A stretch of DNA of 64,000 bases, taken from positions 434,001-498,000 of the forward strand of contig NZ_BNCI01000001.1 in assembly GCF_014656395.1 (NCBI RefSeq), given 5' to 3'. Shown in pieces: positions 44,734 through 53,711 of this stretch (the first letter of the stretch is position 1; each line of letters opens with the position of its first letter). The DNA is from Kordiimonas sediminis. GTDB taxonomy: Bacteria; Pseudomonadota; Alphaproteobacteria; Sphingomonadales; Kordiimonadaceae. The notes under the pieces are model-generated. The model had not been told where the DNA came from, made no database searches, and saw only the letters and a list, made by a program, of their open reading frames with translations. Made by a program: the position numbers and the translations under genes.

Positions 44734-45486
44734 ATGCGCTTTACCAACCGTCATGTTGTCATCACCGGCGGCGCAACCGGGATTGGCCGGGCTGTCGCCG
44801 CAGCTTTCTTAAAAGAAGGGGCGCAGGTCACAATCGCCAGCCGCAATGAAGAACGATTGCAGGACGCCAAATCCGCACTGGGAGGCAACGTGTCCACTGC
44901 CGTTTTAGACGTTACAAAAGAAGATGACGTAACCCAGGTTTTCGCAGACATTGGCCCAGTTGATATTCTTGTCAACAACGCGGGAGCGGCTGGCACGGCC
45001 CCTCTTCATAAAACCAGTCTTGATCTGTGGAATCAGATGTTGTCCGTCAATCTGACGGGGGCGTTTCTGTGCACAAGGGCAGTGCTGGACGGCATGAAAA
45101 AGCGCAATCAAGGCCGCATCATCACGATTGCCAGCACGTCGGGGCTGAAAGGATATGCCTACACCGCAGCCTACACAGCCTCTAAACACGGGGTGATCGG
45201 TATGACACGGTCCCTCGCGCTGGAACTTGCCAACAGTGCAATTACCGCCAACTGTGTCTGCCCAGGCTTCACTGACACTGAAATCGTGGCCGAAGCACTG
45301 GACACCATTATTCAAACAACGGGCCGTTCACGCAGTGACGCCCTTGCAGAGCTGGTCAGCCATAATCCGCAAAAACGTCTGATCACACCTGAAGAAGTCG
45401 CCTCCGCCGTCTTATGGCTTTCAGAAGACAATAACGGATCAATGAATGGTCACAGCATGGTTGTCGCGGGCGGAGAGGTTATGTGA
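44734..45486 (+). CDS. Short-chain dehydrogenase/reductase (3-hydroxyacyl-CoA dehydrogenase type)
   Basis: A 250-residue SDR: NAD(P) motif TGGATGIG (residues 11-18), NNAG at 81-84, catalytic Ser134, Tyr147 and Lys151 (YTASK). It heads an operon of an SDR, a MarR regulator, an enoyl-CoA hydratase, an acyl-CoA dehydrogenase, a thioesterase and a Rid protein. In the 2-aminobenzoyl-CoA route such an enzyme would act on the cyclohexene or cyclohexanol-type CoA ester or on the 3-hydroxyacyl-CoA after ring opening. The substrate is inferred from context only. Confidence 0.88.
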   Translation: MRFTNRHVVITGGATGIGRAVAAAFLKEGAQVTIASRNEERLQDAKSALGGNVSTAVLDVTKEDDVTQVFADIGPVDILVNNAGAAGTAPLHKTSLDLWNQMLSVNLTGAFLCTRAVLDGMKKRNQGRIITIASTSGLKGYAYTAAYTASKHGVIGMTRSLALELANSAITANCVCPGFTDTEIVAEALDTIIQTTGRSRSDALAELVSHNPQKRLITPEEVASAVLWLSEDNNGSMNGHSMVVAGGEVM

Positions 45487-45995
45487 CAGCCCGCACTATC
45501 AAGTCAGAAAATAGCATGGATACGCCCCCAGACACCCTGCGATCCAAACAAAGTCTGCGTCTGTGGCTTAAACTGCTTGGGCGTACCAATCTGATTGAGA
45601 AAACCCTGCAGGGGCATCTGCGGGACGCCTATCAAACCACACTGCCGCGCTTTGATGTGCTTGCGGAACTATACAGACGTCCTGACGGCGTTACCATGGG
45701 TGACCTGTCTGCGATGTTGATGGTATCCAACGGCAATGTAACCGGACTTGCTCGGCGCCTGCAGGAAGACGGACTATTGATCCGCACCCCAAAACCCAGT
45801 GACAAGCGGACCATACTGCTGCGCATAACGGATGCAGGAAAATCTGCCTTCGAAGAAATGGCCACAGCGCACGAACAATGGGTCAGCACAATTTTCGCAT
45901 CCCTGTCTGCGCAAGATATAACCACGCTTATGGCCCTTCTAGACAAAATCAATTCAGATAGCCCCGCGTCCGGGAAAGAGGAGACACACGTATGA
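45483..45995 (+). CDS. MarR-family transcriptional regulator
   Basis: A 170-residue MarR protein starting at a GTG that overlaps the SDR stop by four bases; an ATG at 45516 is an alternative start. The winged HTH ([48 protein letters not shown]) and wing ([17 protein letters not shown]) closely parallel the MarR protein at 42753. That similarity fits the two related operator copies: the two regulators may share or divide those sites. Being inside the operon, it is probably autoregulated. Confidence 0.9.
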   Translation: MTARTIKSENSMDTPPDTLRSKQSLRLWLKLLGRTNLIEKTLQGHLRDAYQTTLPRFDVLAELYRRPDGVTMGDLSAMLMVSNGNVTGLARRLQEDGLLIRTPKPSDKRTILLRITDAGKSAFEEMATAHEQWVSTIFASLSAQDITTLMALLDKINSDSPASGKEETHV

Positions 45996-46807
45996 CATTT
46001 GATCCCGCCACTTACTGTCCGGAACATTTCCTATGGTCCTACCGGGATGGCATTGCCACCATCCGTCTGGATCGGCCCGAGCGCAAGAACCCGCTGACTT
46101 TTGCATCCTATGCAGAACTTCGGGATACGTTTCGGGCCCTTGTATATGTCAAAGACGTCAAGGTAGTTATCTTTGCCCCGAACGAGGGGAATTTCAGTTC
46201 CGGTGGTGACGTTCATGACATTATCGGCCCGCTGGTCCGCATGAACATGACAGAACTGATGGACTTCACCCGCATGACAGGTGATCTCGTCAAGGCCATG
46301 CGCGGCTGCCCGCAACCTATCATCGCCGCAGTGGACGGCATCTCGGCCGGCGCGGGCGCCATCATCCCCATGTCCGCCGATATGCGTCTTGGAACGCCGG
46401 ATGCCAAAACCTATTTCCTTTTCAACCGTGTTGGCCTTGCTGGTTGCGATATGGGCGCTTGCGCGATCCTGCCGCGCATCATTGGTCAGGGACGTGCCAC
46501 GGAACTGTTGATGACCGGCAGGGGCCTTGGTGCGGAAGAAGGGCTAAACTGGGGATATTTCAACATGGTAGTCAGCAAAGAAACTCTGATGGAAGAAGCA
46601 AACAAACTTGCTACCCAAATTGCCGCCGGTCCAACGTTTGCTAACGGTATGACAAAAAACCAGTTGAACATGGAATGGGATATGAGCCTCGACACCGCTA
46701 TCGAAGCAGAGGCACAGGCACAGGCCATCTGTATGCAGACCAAGGACTTTGAACGTGCTTACAATGCCTTTGTAAATAAGGAAAAGCCCGTTTTTGAAGG
46801 AGACTGA
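45992..46807 (+). CDS. Enoyl-CoA hydratase/isomerase family protein
   Basis: A 271-residue crotonase-fold enzyme. The oxyanion-hole segments are [11 protein letters not shown] and [16 protein letters not shown], preceded by the usual [13 protein letters not shown]. It overlaps the MarR stop by four bases. Crotonase-fold members hydrate enoyl-CoA or open ring CoA esters; here ring hydration or ring cleavage in the anthranilate pathway is plausible. The acidic position following [15 protein letters not shown] holds Asp (GCDMG), a variation to check against catalytic Glu residues of true hydratases. Confidence 0.87.
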   Translation: MTFDPATYCPEHFLWSYRDGIATIRLDRPERKNPLTFASYAELRDTFRALVYVKDVKVVIFAPNEGNFSSGGDVHDIIGPLVRMNMTELMDFTRMTGDLVKAMRGCPQPIIAAVDGISAGAGAIIPMSADMRLGTPDAKTYFLFNRVGLAGCDMGACAILPRIIGQGRATELLMTGRGLGAEEGLNWGYFNMVVSKETLMEEANKLATQIAAGPTFANGMTKNQLNMEWDMSLDTAIEAEAQAQAICMQTKDFERAYNAFVNKEKPVFEGD

Positions 46808-46809
46808 TT

Positions 46810-48012
46810 ATGGCAGATATGACCTTCCTGAGCTGGCCTTTCTTTGAAGAGCATCACCGAGTGTTATCGGCAAAACTGATCGACTGGTGCGAAACCGATC
46901 TGACCAGCTTTCTGGCGACCAACGACCCCCACGCTGACCTTGACGGCAGTTGCAGAACGCTCCTTTCCATGCTTGGGGACGCAGGCTTTACACGCTATGC
47001 GGTGCCAAAAGCCTACGGCGGTATCCATGAAACGCTGGATGTACGGTCCCTGTGTCTGATCAGGATGACACTCGCCTACTATTCAGGGCTGGCTGATTTT
47101 ATGTTTGCCATGCAGGGGCTAGGCTCCGGCACTATCACGCTGAAAGCATCGGACGCAATCAAACAGCGATACCTGCCAGGGGTGGCCGAGGGTCGCTTGT
47201 GCGCGGCCTTTGCCCTGACCGAGCCGGAATCAGGATCGGACGTCGCCAAAACTAGGATGACAGCCGACCGGACAGGGGATGCATTCATATTAAACGGGTC
47301 CAAGACATTTATCTCTAACGGCGGAATTGCCGACCAGTATGTGGTCTTCGCCCGAACCGGGGAAGGTGACGGTGCACGCGGCCTTTCTGCCTTTGTCGTC
47401 GACGCAGATACCCCCGGCCTGAGGGTCACCAAACGCATTGATGTGATTGCACCACATCCCCTGGCAACACTCGAATTCAGCGAATGCCGTGTCCCGGCGA
47501 CAAATCAGTTGGGTGAAGGCGGTGACGGGTTTAAGGCAGCGATGGCGACGCTGGATATTTTCCGGTCTACCGTTGGTGCCGCAGCGCTCGGCTTTGCTAG
47601 GCGCGCACTGGATGAAGCAACACAGCGTACCCGCGACCGGACCTTGTTTGATGCGCCCCTTCATGATCTGCAACTGGTACAGGCAATGCTGGGTGACAGC
47701 GCACTTGATGTGGACGCATCCGCCCTCCTGATTTTCCGCGCGGCATGGGCAAAAGACAGTGGCCAGCCTCGGGTAACGCGGGAAGCCGCCATGGCGAAAC
47801 TGTTTGCAACAGATCAGGCCCAGAAAGTTATTGATCGCAGTGTCCAGATCTTCGGCGGGATGGGCGTTGTCCGCGGCGTGAAAGTCGAAGAATTATACCG
47901 TGAGATACGCGCCCTGCGAATTTATGAAGGCGCATCCGAAGTACAGAAAGTTGTCATAGCGCGGGCGCATCTCGACAGCAGTCTCCCAACGGGTGAAAGC
48001 GGTAAATCATGA
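46810..48012 (+). CDS. Acyl-CoA dehydrogenase
   Basis: A 400-residue flavin acyl-CoA dehydrogenase: [19 protein letters not shown] (FAD/substrate loop), FIISNGG-like segment [24 protein letters not shown], and the catalytic Glu373 in [11 protein letters not shown]. It starts two bases after the hydratase stop. It differs clearly from the gcdH homologue at 43288 and lacks the Arg-containing glutaryl motif, so it likely acts on an alicyclic or open-chain acyl-CoA earlier in the route. Confidence 0.9.
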   Translation: MADMTFLSWPFFEEHHRVLSAKLIDWCETDLTSFLATNDPHADLDGSCRTLLSMLGDAGFTRYAVPKAYGGIHETLDVRSLCLIRMTLAYYSGLADFMFAMQGLGSGTITLKASDAIKQRYLPGVAEGRLCAAFALTEPESGSDVAKTRMTADRTGDAFILNGSKTFISNGGIADQYVVFARTGEGDGARGLSAFVVDADTPGLRVTKRIDVIAPHPLATLEFSECRVPATNQLGEGGDGFKAAMATLDIFRSTVGAAALGFARRALDEATQRTRDRTLFDAPLHDLQLVQAMLGDSALDVDASALLIFRAAWAKDSGQPRVTREAAMAKLFATDQAQKVIDRSVQIFGGMGVVRGVKVEELYREIRALRIYEGASEVQKVVIARAHLDSSLPTGESGKS

Positions 48013-48440
48013 CAAAAGTCTATGAAGTTGATCGCCTGATCAGGCACGGCCATACCGACCCGGCGGGGATTGTCTATTACCCCCGCTACTATGAAATGAT
48101 CAACGAAACAGTAGAAGATTTCTTCCGCGATGTCCTGAACCTTCCATTTGGGCACCTGCATCTGGAACAGAAACGCGGATTTCCATTAGCGCACATGGAA
48201 ACCGACTTTTTCGCCCCCAGTCGGTGCGATGATATCATACGGTTTTGTCTGACGATTTCACGTCTTGGAAACACTTCGGTCACGTTTGACATCAAGGCAG
48301 TTTGCGGTGACGAGGTCCGCCTGCGGGCACGCCCCACGCAGGTATATCTGGACCTGCAAACAATGCAGGCGCTACCCCTAAGTGAGACAATCCGCACCCG
48401 CTGCGCCGACTATTTGTCCCCCACCCACGACAAAGAATAA
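48009..48440 (+). CDS. Acyl-CoA thioesterase, 4-hydroxybenzoyl-CoA thioesterase-like
   Basis: A 143-residue single hotdog-fold protein. The catalytic Asp17 lies in [17 protein letters not shown], the hallmark of the 4-hydroxybenzoyl-CoA thioesterase branch. It overlaps the acyl-CoA dehydrogenase stop by four bases. In CoA-dependent aromatic pathways such enzymes are thought to release CoA from dead-end or excess aromatic thioesters. Confidence 0.9.
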   Translation: MTKVYEVDRLIRHGHTDPAGIVYYPRYYEMINETVEDFFRDVLNLPFGHLHLEQKRGFPLAHMETDFFAPSRCDDIIRFCLTISRLGNTSVTFDIKAVCGDEVRLRARPTQVYLDLQTMQALPLSETIRTRCADYLSPTHDKE

Positions 48441-48452
48441 GGAACAAGGATC

Positions 48453-48848
48453 ATGCAAACATTATTGCCCGAAGGATGGCCACGCCCCAAAGGATACTCA
48501 AACGGCATCGCCGTGAACGCGGGACGCATGGTATTTGTGGCCGGTGTTGTCGGCTGGGACAAGGATGAACAATTCCGTTCAGAGAATCTGGTCGACCAAT
48601 TCCGCCAGACCCTTATGAACACAAAAGCCATTATGGCAGAAGGGGGAGCAGGCCCTGAACATATGGTCCGGATGACATGGTATATTACTGACAAGAAAGA
48701 CTATCTGGCGAACCTGCGAGACATTGGTGCCGCATACCGGGATGTCATGGGCAAAAATTATCCCGCCATGGCCTGTGTAGAAGTCAGTGCCCTGATGGAA
48801 GACGCTGCAAAAATAGAGATTGAGACCACCTGCGTCATCGAGCCGTAG
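48453..48848 (+). CDS. Rid (YjgF/YER057c/UK114) family protein, atypical active site
   Basis: A 131-residue Rid protein. RidA deaminates enamines and imines using Arg105 in the PARSCVEV motif; here the segment reads PAMACVEV (residues 104-111), so Met106 replaces the Arg, while the Glu of KIEIE is kept. It is therefore not an archetypal RidA and belongs to another Rid subfamily. As the last gene of an anthranilate operon, whose ring-reduced product is an enamine-type amino ketone, a role in removing the amino group is attractive but unproven. Confidence 0.87.
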   Translation: MQTLLPEGWPRPKGYSNGIAVNAGRMVFVAGVVGWDKDEQFRSENLVDQFRQTLMNTKAIMAEGGAGPEHMVRMTWYITDKKDYLANLRDIGAAYRDVMGKNYPAMACVEVSALMEDAAKIEIETTCVIEP

Positions 48849-48969
48849 TTTTTCGCAGATAATGGCAGGGTTTCTGTCCCGATTTTCGTATCATTTCCAC
48901 ATGGCATGTCCTATGACTGGACACTAACCATTCTAATAATGTGTATGAGTATCGAGAGCGAGGGACTTC

Positions 48970-50991
48970 GTGAAACAATCAGGCACAAACTGGAGCAAAC
49001 TTGCCGGTCTATTGCTTGCAGGATCATGTCTGCAAAGCGTGCCTGTTGCCCCCCTTTATGCCAGTGCCGGTTCCCCACCGGTTGCAGAGATATCTGTAAC
49101 GGCAGAACGGACGCAAGACAGGGCACTGCCAACGACATCCTTTCTGTCAGAAGATGAGATCGCAGTAAAAGCCCCGGCAGTACTGACAGATATTCTACAA
49201 GCCGTTCCCGGGATCGGTATTCGGGTAAACTCCCGCGGTGAAGCCGTCTTGCGCTTGCGCGGGTCCGAAGAACGCCAGTCCCAGGTATTTGTAGACGGTG
49301 CCCCTATCAGTGTACCGTGGGACGGGCGATCAGATCTTGGGCTACTACCTGCAGATATTGTGCAGTCTGTTGCTATCATTAAATCAACAGCCCCCATAGA
49401 ATTTGGCACCAATGCCATTTTGGGCGTGGTAGATGTGGCGACCCTGTCACCGGATAGCAATCAGTTAAAAGCACGGGCAGAAATTGGCACCCTTGGCCGG
49501 GACCTGTTAAGCAGCAGCATCGCCTACCGTTTCGGAGGCGATACAAAATCAGAGACAGGAACCGGTGTCGTCGCGTCCGTCAGTCGCTATTCGCAGGATG
49601 CTGACCCTGTGGCTGACCGGGATGCAGTCCCCTTTGATCCCTTAGCGGAAGACGGCAGAACCAACACCGATATGGCACGTGATAGCTATTATGCCAAACT
49701 GATGCACGATGGTGACCGGTTCCATATTCAGGCATCCTTGATGCATATCGAGGCAGAGAAAGCGATCGCCGCCGCGGCTCATTTAAATCCGGAAACAGAA
49801 AAGCCGCGTTTCTGGCGCTACCCCGAGTGGTCCATGACCCAGATAACCGGCAACGGGGAATTTTTGCTTGGGGAACGTTTGGATTTATCCGTCACCGCCT
49901 GGCAACAATGGTTTGATCAAACTATTCACGCATACGAATCGCTTGAATACGATTCGGTAACAGACATCGAAGAAGGTGATTCTTCAACGCGCGGTGCCCG
50001 ACTGGTCCTGACACATATCCAAGACAGCTATAGCGCAAGGTTTGTTGCCTCGCTGCAGGACAGTACTTACAAAGAACGTGCAACGACTCCGGCCGAATCA
50101 AATACGGGTGATAGGGATACCTACCAACAAAAACTTTCCAGCCTAGGCATAGAAATTGATATTCCGTTTGGCGCGAATGTAAAACTTTCAAGTGCCGTTG
50201 CCTATGACCGGGCATCCACCCCATTGACCGGTGGCCGCGACAAACAACCTGCCATGGACGACTGGGCATTCAGCACGTCCCTGTCATGGCAGGTTTCAAA
50301 CGATTGGTCCTTGTTGGCATCCCTCGGCAAACGTACCCGATTTCCGACCATGAGGGAGCTATACGGCACCGCAATTGGACAGTTCCTCCTGAACCCCGAC
50401 CTTGGCCCGGAGACTGTATTTTCTGCCGATGTGACCGCCTCCTGGACACCGGAAGGCAGCACAGTGTCCGCGTTTATTACCCCTTGGTATAATTCAATTG
50501 ATGACACACTCAGCAGACGAAATGTCATAATAGACGGCACTCGTATGCGCCAGCGCTACAACCTGAATGGATCGGAAGGATACGGTATCGAAGCGGGGCT
50601 ACGCTGGGATCTGACTGCGGCCGTGACGTTTGACAGCCAGTTATTCTGGCAGCATCTGCAAGCAAAGAAGAATGCAGATGGTAGTCGCGACACCCTTTAT
50701 CAGCGGCCAGAATGGCAAGGTCTGGTCGCCCTGGATTTCGCACCTATGGAAAACCTTACCTTACGGTCAGAACTGAATATGACTGGCAGCTCAAAGGATG
50801 AGGGCCTGGACGGCTTGCCAGTATCTCTTGGCTCCTCGGCAGAGATAAACCTGCGGGCGCAGTATCAGGTAACACCCAATCTGATGGTCTATAGCTCGGT
50901 TGTTAATCTGACCAATACACTGGTCCTGCCTCAACTGGGGCTGCCACTGCCTGGCCGTGTGGTAAAAGCGGGTATTAGTGTCACGTTGTAG
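48970..50991 (+). CDS. TonB-dependent outer-membrane receptor
   Basis: A 673-residue receptor with a signal peptide to about residue 33 (LYASA), a TonB box-like AEISVTAER at 39-47, a compact plug (PGIGIRVNSRGEAVLRLRGSEERQSQVFVDGAPI) and a barrel. It resembles vitamin- or metal-type receptors in having a short plug, and ends in Leu rather than Phe. It uses a GTG start with GAGCGAGGGA upstream. It follows the anthranilate operon on the same strand by 121 bases and converges on the M19 gene, so it may import an aromatic or its metal complex; the ligand is unknown. Confidence 0.9.
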   Translation: MKQSGTNWSKLAGLLLAGSCLQSVPVAPLYASAGSPPVAEISVTAERTQDRALPTTSFLSEDEIAVKAPAVLTDILQAVPGIGIRVNSRGEAVLRLRGSEERQSQVFVDGAPISVPWDGRSDLGLLPADIVQSVAIIKSTAPIEFGTNAILGVVDVATLSPDSNQLKARAEIGTLGRDLLSSSIAYRFGGDTKSETGTGVVASVSRYSQDADPVADRDAVPFDPLAEDGRTNTDMARDSYYAKLMHDGDRFHIQASLMHIEAEKAIAAAAHLNPETEKPRFWRYPEWSMTQITGNGEFLLGERLDLSVTAWQQWFDQTIHAYESLEYDSVTDIEEGDSSTRGARLVLTHIQDSYSARFVASLQDSTYKERATTPAESNTGDRDTYQQKLSSLGIEIDIPFGANVKLSSAVAYDRASTPLTGGRDKQPAMDDWAFSTSLSWQVSNDWSLLASLGKRTRFPTMRELYGTAIGQFLLNPDLGPETVFSADVTASWTPEGSTVSAFITPWYNSIDDTLSRRNVIIDGTRMRQRYNLNGSEGYGIEAGLRWDLTAAVTFDSQLFWQHLQAKKNADGSRDTLYQRPEWQGLVALDFAPMENLTLRSELNMTGSSKDEGLDGLPVSLGSSAEINLRAQYQVTPNLMVYSSVVNLTNTLVLPQLGLPLPGRVVKAGISVTL

Positions 50992-51046
50992 GCGCAACCG
51001 CTATATTTTATTTCATACCCGAAACATTATGCCATGAACTGAACTG

Positions 51047-52039
51047 CTACCATACCTGACGGGCAACCCGCGCCCAGTTTTCACCAAAAATCTTGCGGAT
51101 ATCCGCAGTGCTGTAACCAAGCTTTTCGAGGCTTGTCTGTATTGCGGGCAGACGTTCAGGTTCGATCAGTTTCATACCGCTTGCATAGTCATCGGCATCA
51201 GGAAAACGGTCCCGGTTAGCCTGTATCCAGTCGTCCAGTTCCTGCCGGTCAAAAACAAAGTCCAGACCCAAGCCAACATGGTCGGCCCCAATTCGGTCAA
51301 CTGCGTAATCAAGCGCCCTGATAAAAGCCTCGGTCGAATTATCATTTTTACCCAGGAAAGGCCCCACACCGTTGATGCCCACCACACCGCCCGTTTGCGC
51401 ACAGGCGTCCAGCACAGCATCAGACACATTACGGGCATGGTCCCACACAGCACGCGGATTGGCGTGCGACAGGATAACCGGCCCGGTTGAGTGCTCCATG
51501 ATCTGCAGGCTGGATATCTCCCCCACGTGGGAACAGCACGGTATGATGCCAAGGCGATTAATCTCCTGCAGAACATCGCGCCCGAATGGTGTCAGACCTG
51601 TATCCTGACCCATACAACCACCTGCCAGCAAATTGTTCTGGTTATAGGCAAACAACATCCAGCGCACACCAAGAGCATGCAAAATCTCCAGCCTTTCCAG
51701 CTTACCATCCAGCGCGGCACCGCCTTCCAGATCGAAAAGAACACCAAGTCTGTCCGTTTGAATTGCCAGATCAAGGTCATCCGCCGATTTGATCTGCACA
51801 TACCTGTCTGCGTTATCTTCAATCCAGCGCCGGAATGTCTCGGCAACCCCCATGATCTGATCCCACGGAGTCATATCCATACCGATATTCAGGGTCACAA
51901 TGCGGAAGCCCGCCGCCCGGTGGCGGGCGAGCTCTGGCAGGAAGTCTGTGTCACCCGGGCGCAGGGGCATACAGGCATGGTTATCCCATACGATGGCGTT
52001 TGGTGCGTTATGGGCGACACCCCCGGTCCCGGTAGTCAT
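51047..52039 (-). CDS. Membrane dipeptidase (peptidase M19) family protein, altered metal site
   Basis: A 330-residue M19/renal-dipeptidase fold. Metal ligands Glu105 (FDLEGG), His171 (CCSHVGE) and His192 (LSHANPRA) are present, but the N-terminal H-x-D motif reads His21-Ala-Cys23 (WDNHACMPL), so Cys stands where the Asp ligand is expected. No signal peptide. It is last in the hydantoinase-like operon and begins two bases after the hyuB-type stop, so it probably cleaves a ring-opened product, or another C-N bond, in the cytoplasm. Confidence 0.85.
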   Translation of the reverse strand: MTTGTGGVAHNAPNAIVWDNHACMPLRPGDTDFLPELARHRAAGFRIVTLNIGMDMTPWDQIMGVAETFRRWIEDNADRYVQIKSADDLDLAIQTDRLGVLFDLEGGAALDGKLERLEILHALGVRWMLFAYNQNNLLAGGCMGQDTGLTPFGRDVLQEINRLGIIPCCSHVGEISSLQIMEHSTGPVILSHANPRAVWDHARNVSDAVLDACAQTGGVVGINGVGPFLGKNDNSTEAFIRALDYAVDRIGADHVGLGLDFVFDRQELDDWIQANRDRFPDADDYASGMKLIEPERLPAIQTSLEKLGYSTADIRKIFGENWARVARQVW

Positions 52040-52041
52040 AG

Positions 52042-53709
52042 TTATACCTTCATTCCATACAGGTTCTCCGCCTCATGCGGCGTGATAAACCCATTCTTCA
52101 AATCTGCGGCTACTGCTTCGCGCGGGCGCTCAGCCGGATTACCATAGCCGCCGCCTGTTGCGCTGACCAGTCGTACCGTATCCCCTTTACCAAGGGCAAG
52201 ATTGTTGACCATGGTATGCGCTTCCTCCGTCCCGTCTGCACGGAAGACCGTCACACCGTTTAGCGTCCCTTCAAGACCACCATCTGTGCCCCACGGTCTG
52301 GTCGTGGTCCGGCAGGCAGAATAGGTAAGCGCAGCATCATCTGCAGTGATCTTATAGTCCAGCACAACACCTTTACCACCGCGGAACTTCCCGGCACCGC
52401 CTTCGCGTTCATCAAAACTGTAGCGCGTTACCTGAAATCCGTACCGACTTTCCGCAAGCTCTACAGGGATATTATATGTCTCGCCGTTACCGCAGCAGAA
52501 CTGCCCGCTGTCGCCGTCATGGTCTGCTGTGGCACCCCATCCACCGACAAGAGGCTCGCCCATTACAAACAGATCCCCGGTTGCAGGGTGCGTGCCTGAA
52601 ATGAAGGTTGCCCCAACGGTGCGCTGGTGCCCAACCGGTAAGCGTGACGGCAGGATTGGCTGCAAAGCCTTCCACATGACTTCAATCGCTGCAATCAGTG
52701 GTTCATAGTAAATAGATACCGGCGCGGGCGCCTGTGCAGAAATAACCGTGCCGGGCGGACAGATTACCGTCAGCGGACGAAAACTGCCACCATTGGCCGG
52801 AATATCCGGATTGGTCATAGCCTTGAGAACCGTCCGCGCCCCTGTTGCAAGCCCGGTATAGGAACAGTTGATCGGCCCCTTGGCCTGATCGCTGGTACCG
52901 GTGAAGTCTGCAATCACTTCATCATCCTTGATGGTCACAGAAACTTTCAGCGTAAAAGGCCCGTTACCCAAACCATCTTCCTCGACGATATCTTCTGCCT
53001 GCCAGGTACCGTTCGGTAGCTTTGCCAGCTCTAGACGGGTCATGCGTTCCCCGTAATCCAGCAAATCTTCGATCGCATCTGCCATACCGTCTTTGCCATA
53101 TTTTTTGGCAATTTCCGTGATACGCGCCGCGCCAACACGCGCGGCCGCAATCCCCGCCTGCATATCACCGATTGTACTGTCAGGCAGGCGCACATTGTCC
53201 CGGATCAACTGGATCAAACTTTCATTCGCCTTACCGCCGTCATACAGACGCAGGAAAGAAAAGCGTAGCCCTTCCTGATAGATCTCTGTCGAGGTGGTAG
53301 AAACAGACCCTGGGAATGTACCGCCCACTTCCATCCAGTGTGCTTTGTTTACCGTGAAAGCAACCAATTCCCCTTCAAAAAATACCGGGAGAATGATCAC
53401 CACATCTGACAAATGCGTGCCGCCCCCCTCATATGGGTTGTTGGTGATGAAAAGATCGCCTTCTTTCAGCGTCTTGGCCGGATGATGTTCCAGCAGGCTT
53501 TGAACCGCCGTATCCAGTGTTGCCAAAAAGGCTGCCACACCGTTCCCCTGCGCGATCAAATTGCCTTTAGTATCGGTCACACCAACGGCAAAGTCTGTTG
53601 TCTCATAGATGATCGGGCTCATGGATGTGCGGATCATCGCGCTGAACATCTCATCCCCAATTGCCTGAAGAGCATCCTTGATGATTTCACGTGTGAAAAT
53701 ATCGGTCAT
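52042..53709 (-). CDS. Hydantoinase B/oxoprolinase family subunit
   Basis: A 555-residue HyuB-type subunit: DALQAIGDEMFSAMIRTSMSPIIYETTDFAVGV at the start, NNPYEGGGTHLSDVVIILPVF, CSYTGLATGARTVLKAMTNPDIPANGGSFRPL, and the Gly-rich end with EREGGAGKFRGGKGV. It partners the A-type subunit two bases upstream to make an ATP-dependent cyclic-amide hydrolase (N-methylhydantoinase, 5-oxoprolinase, caprolactamase) or an acetone-carboxylase-like enzyme. The substrate is not determined by these motifs. Confidence 0.92.
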   Translation of the reverse strand: MTDIFTREIIKDALQAIGDEMFSAMIRTSMSPIIYETTDFAVGVTDTKGNLIAQGNGVAAFLATLDTAVQSLLEHHPAKTLKEGDLFITNNPYEGGGTHLSDVVIILPVFFEGELVAFTVNKAHWMEVGGTFPGSVSTTSTEIYQEGLRFSFLRLYDGGKANESLIQLIRDNVRLPDSTIGDMQAGIAAARVGAARITEIAKKYGKDGMADAIEDLLDYGERMTRLELAKLPNGTWQAEDIVEEDGLGNGPFTLKVSVTIKDDEVIADFTGTSDQAKGPINCSYTGLATGARTVLKAMTNPDIPANGGSFRPLTVICPPGTVISAQAPAPVSIYYEPLIAAIEVMWKALQPILPSRLPVGHQRTVGATFISGTHPATGDLFVMGEPLVGGWGATADHDGDSGQFCCGNGETYNIPVELAESRYGFQVTRYSFDEREGGAGKFRGGKGVVLDYKITADDAALTYSACRTTTRPWGTDGGLEGTLNGVTVFRADGTEEAHTMVNNLALGKGDTVRLVSATGGGYGNPAERPREAVAADLKNGFITPHEAENLYGMKV

Positions 53710-53711
53710 GA

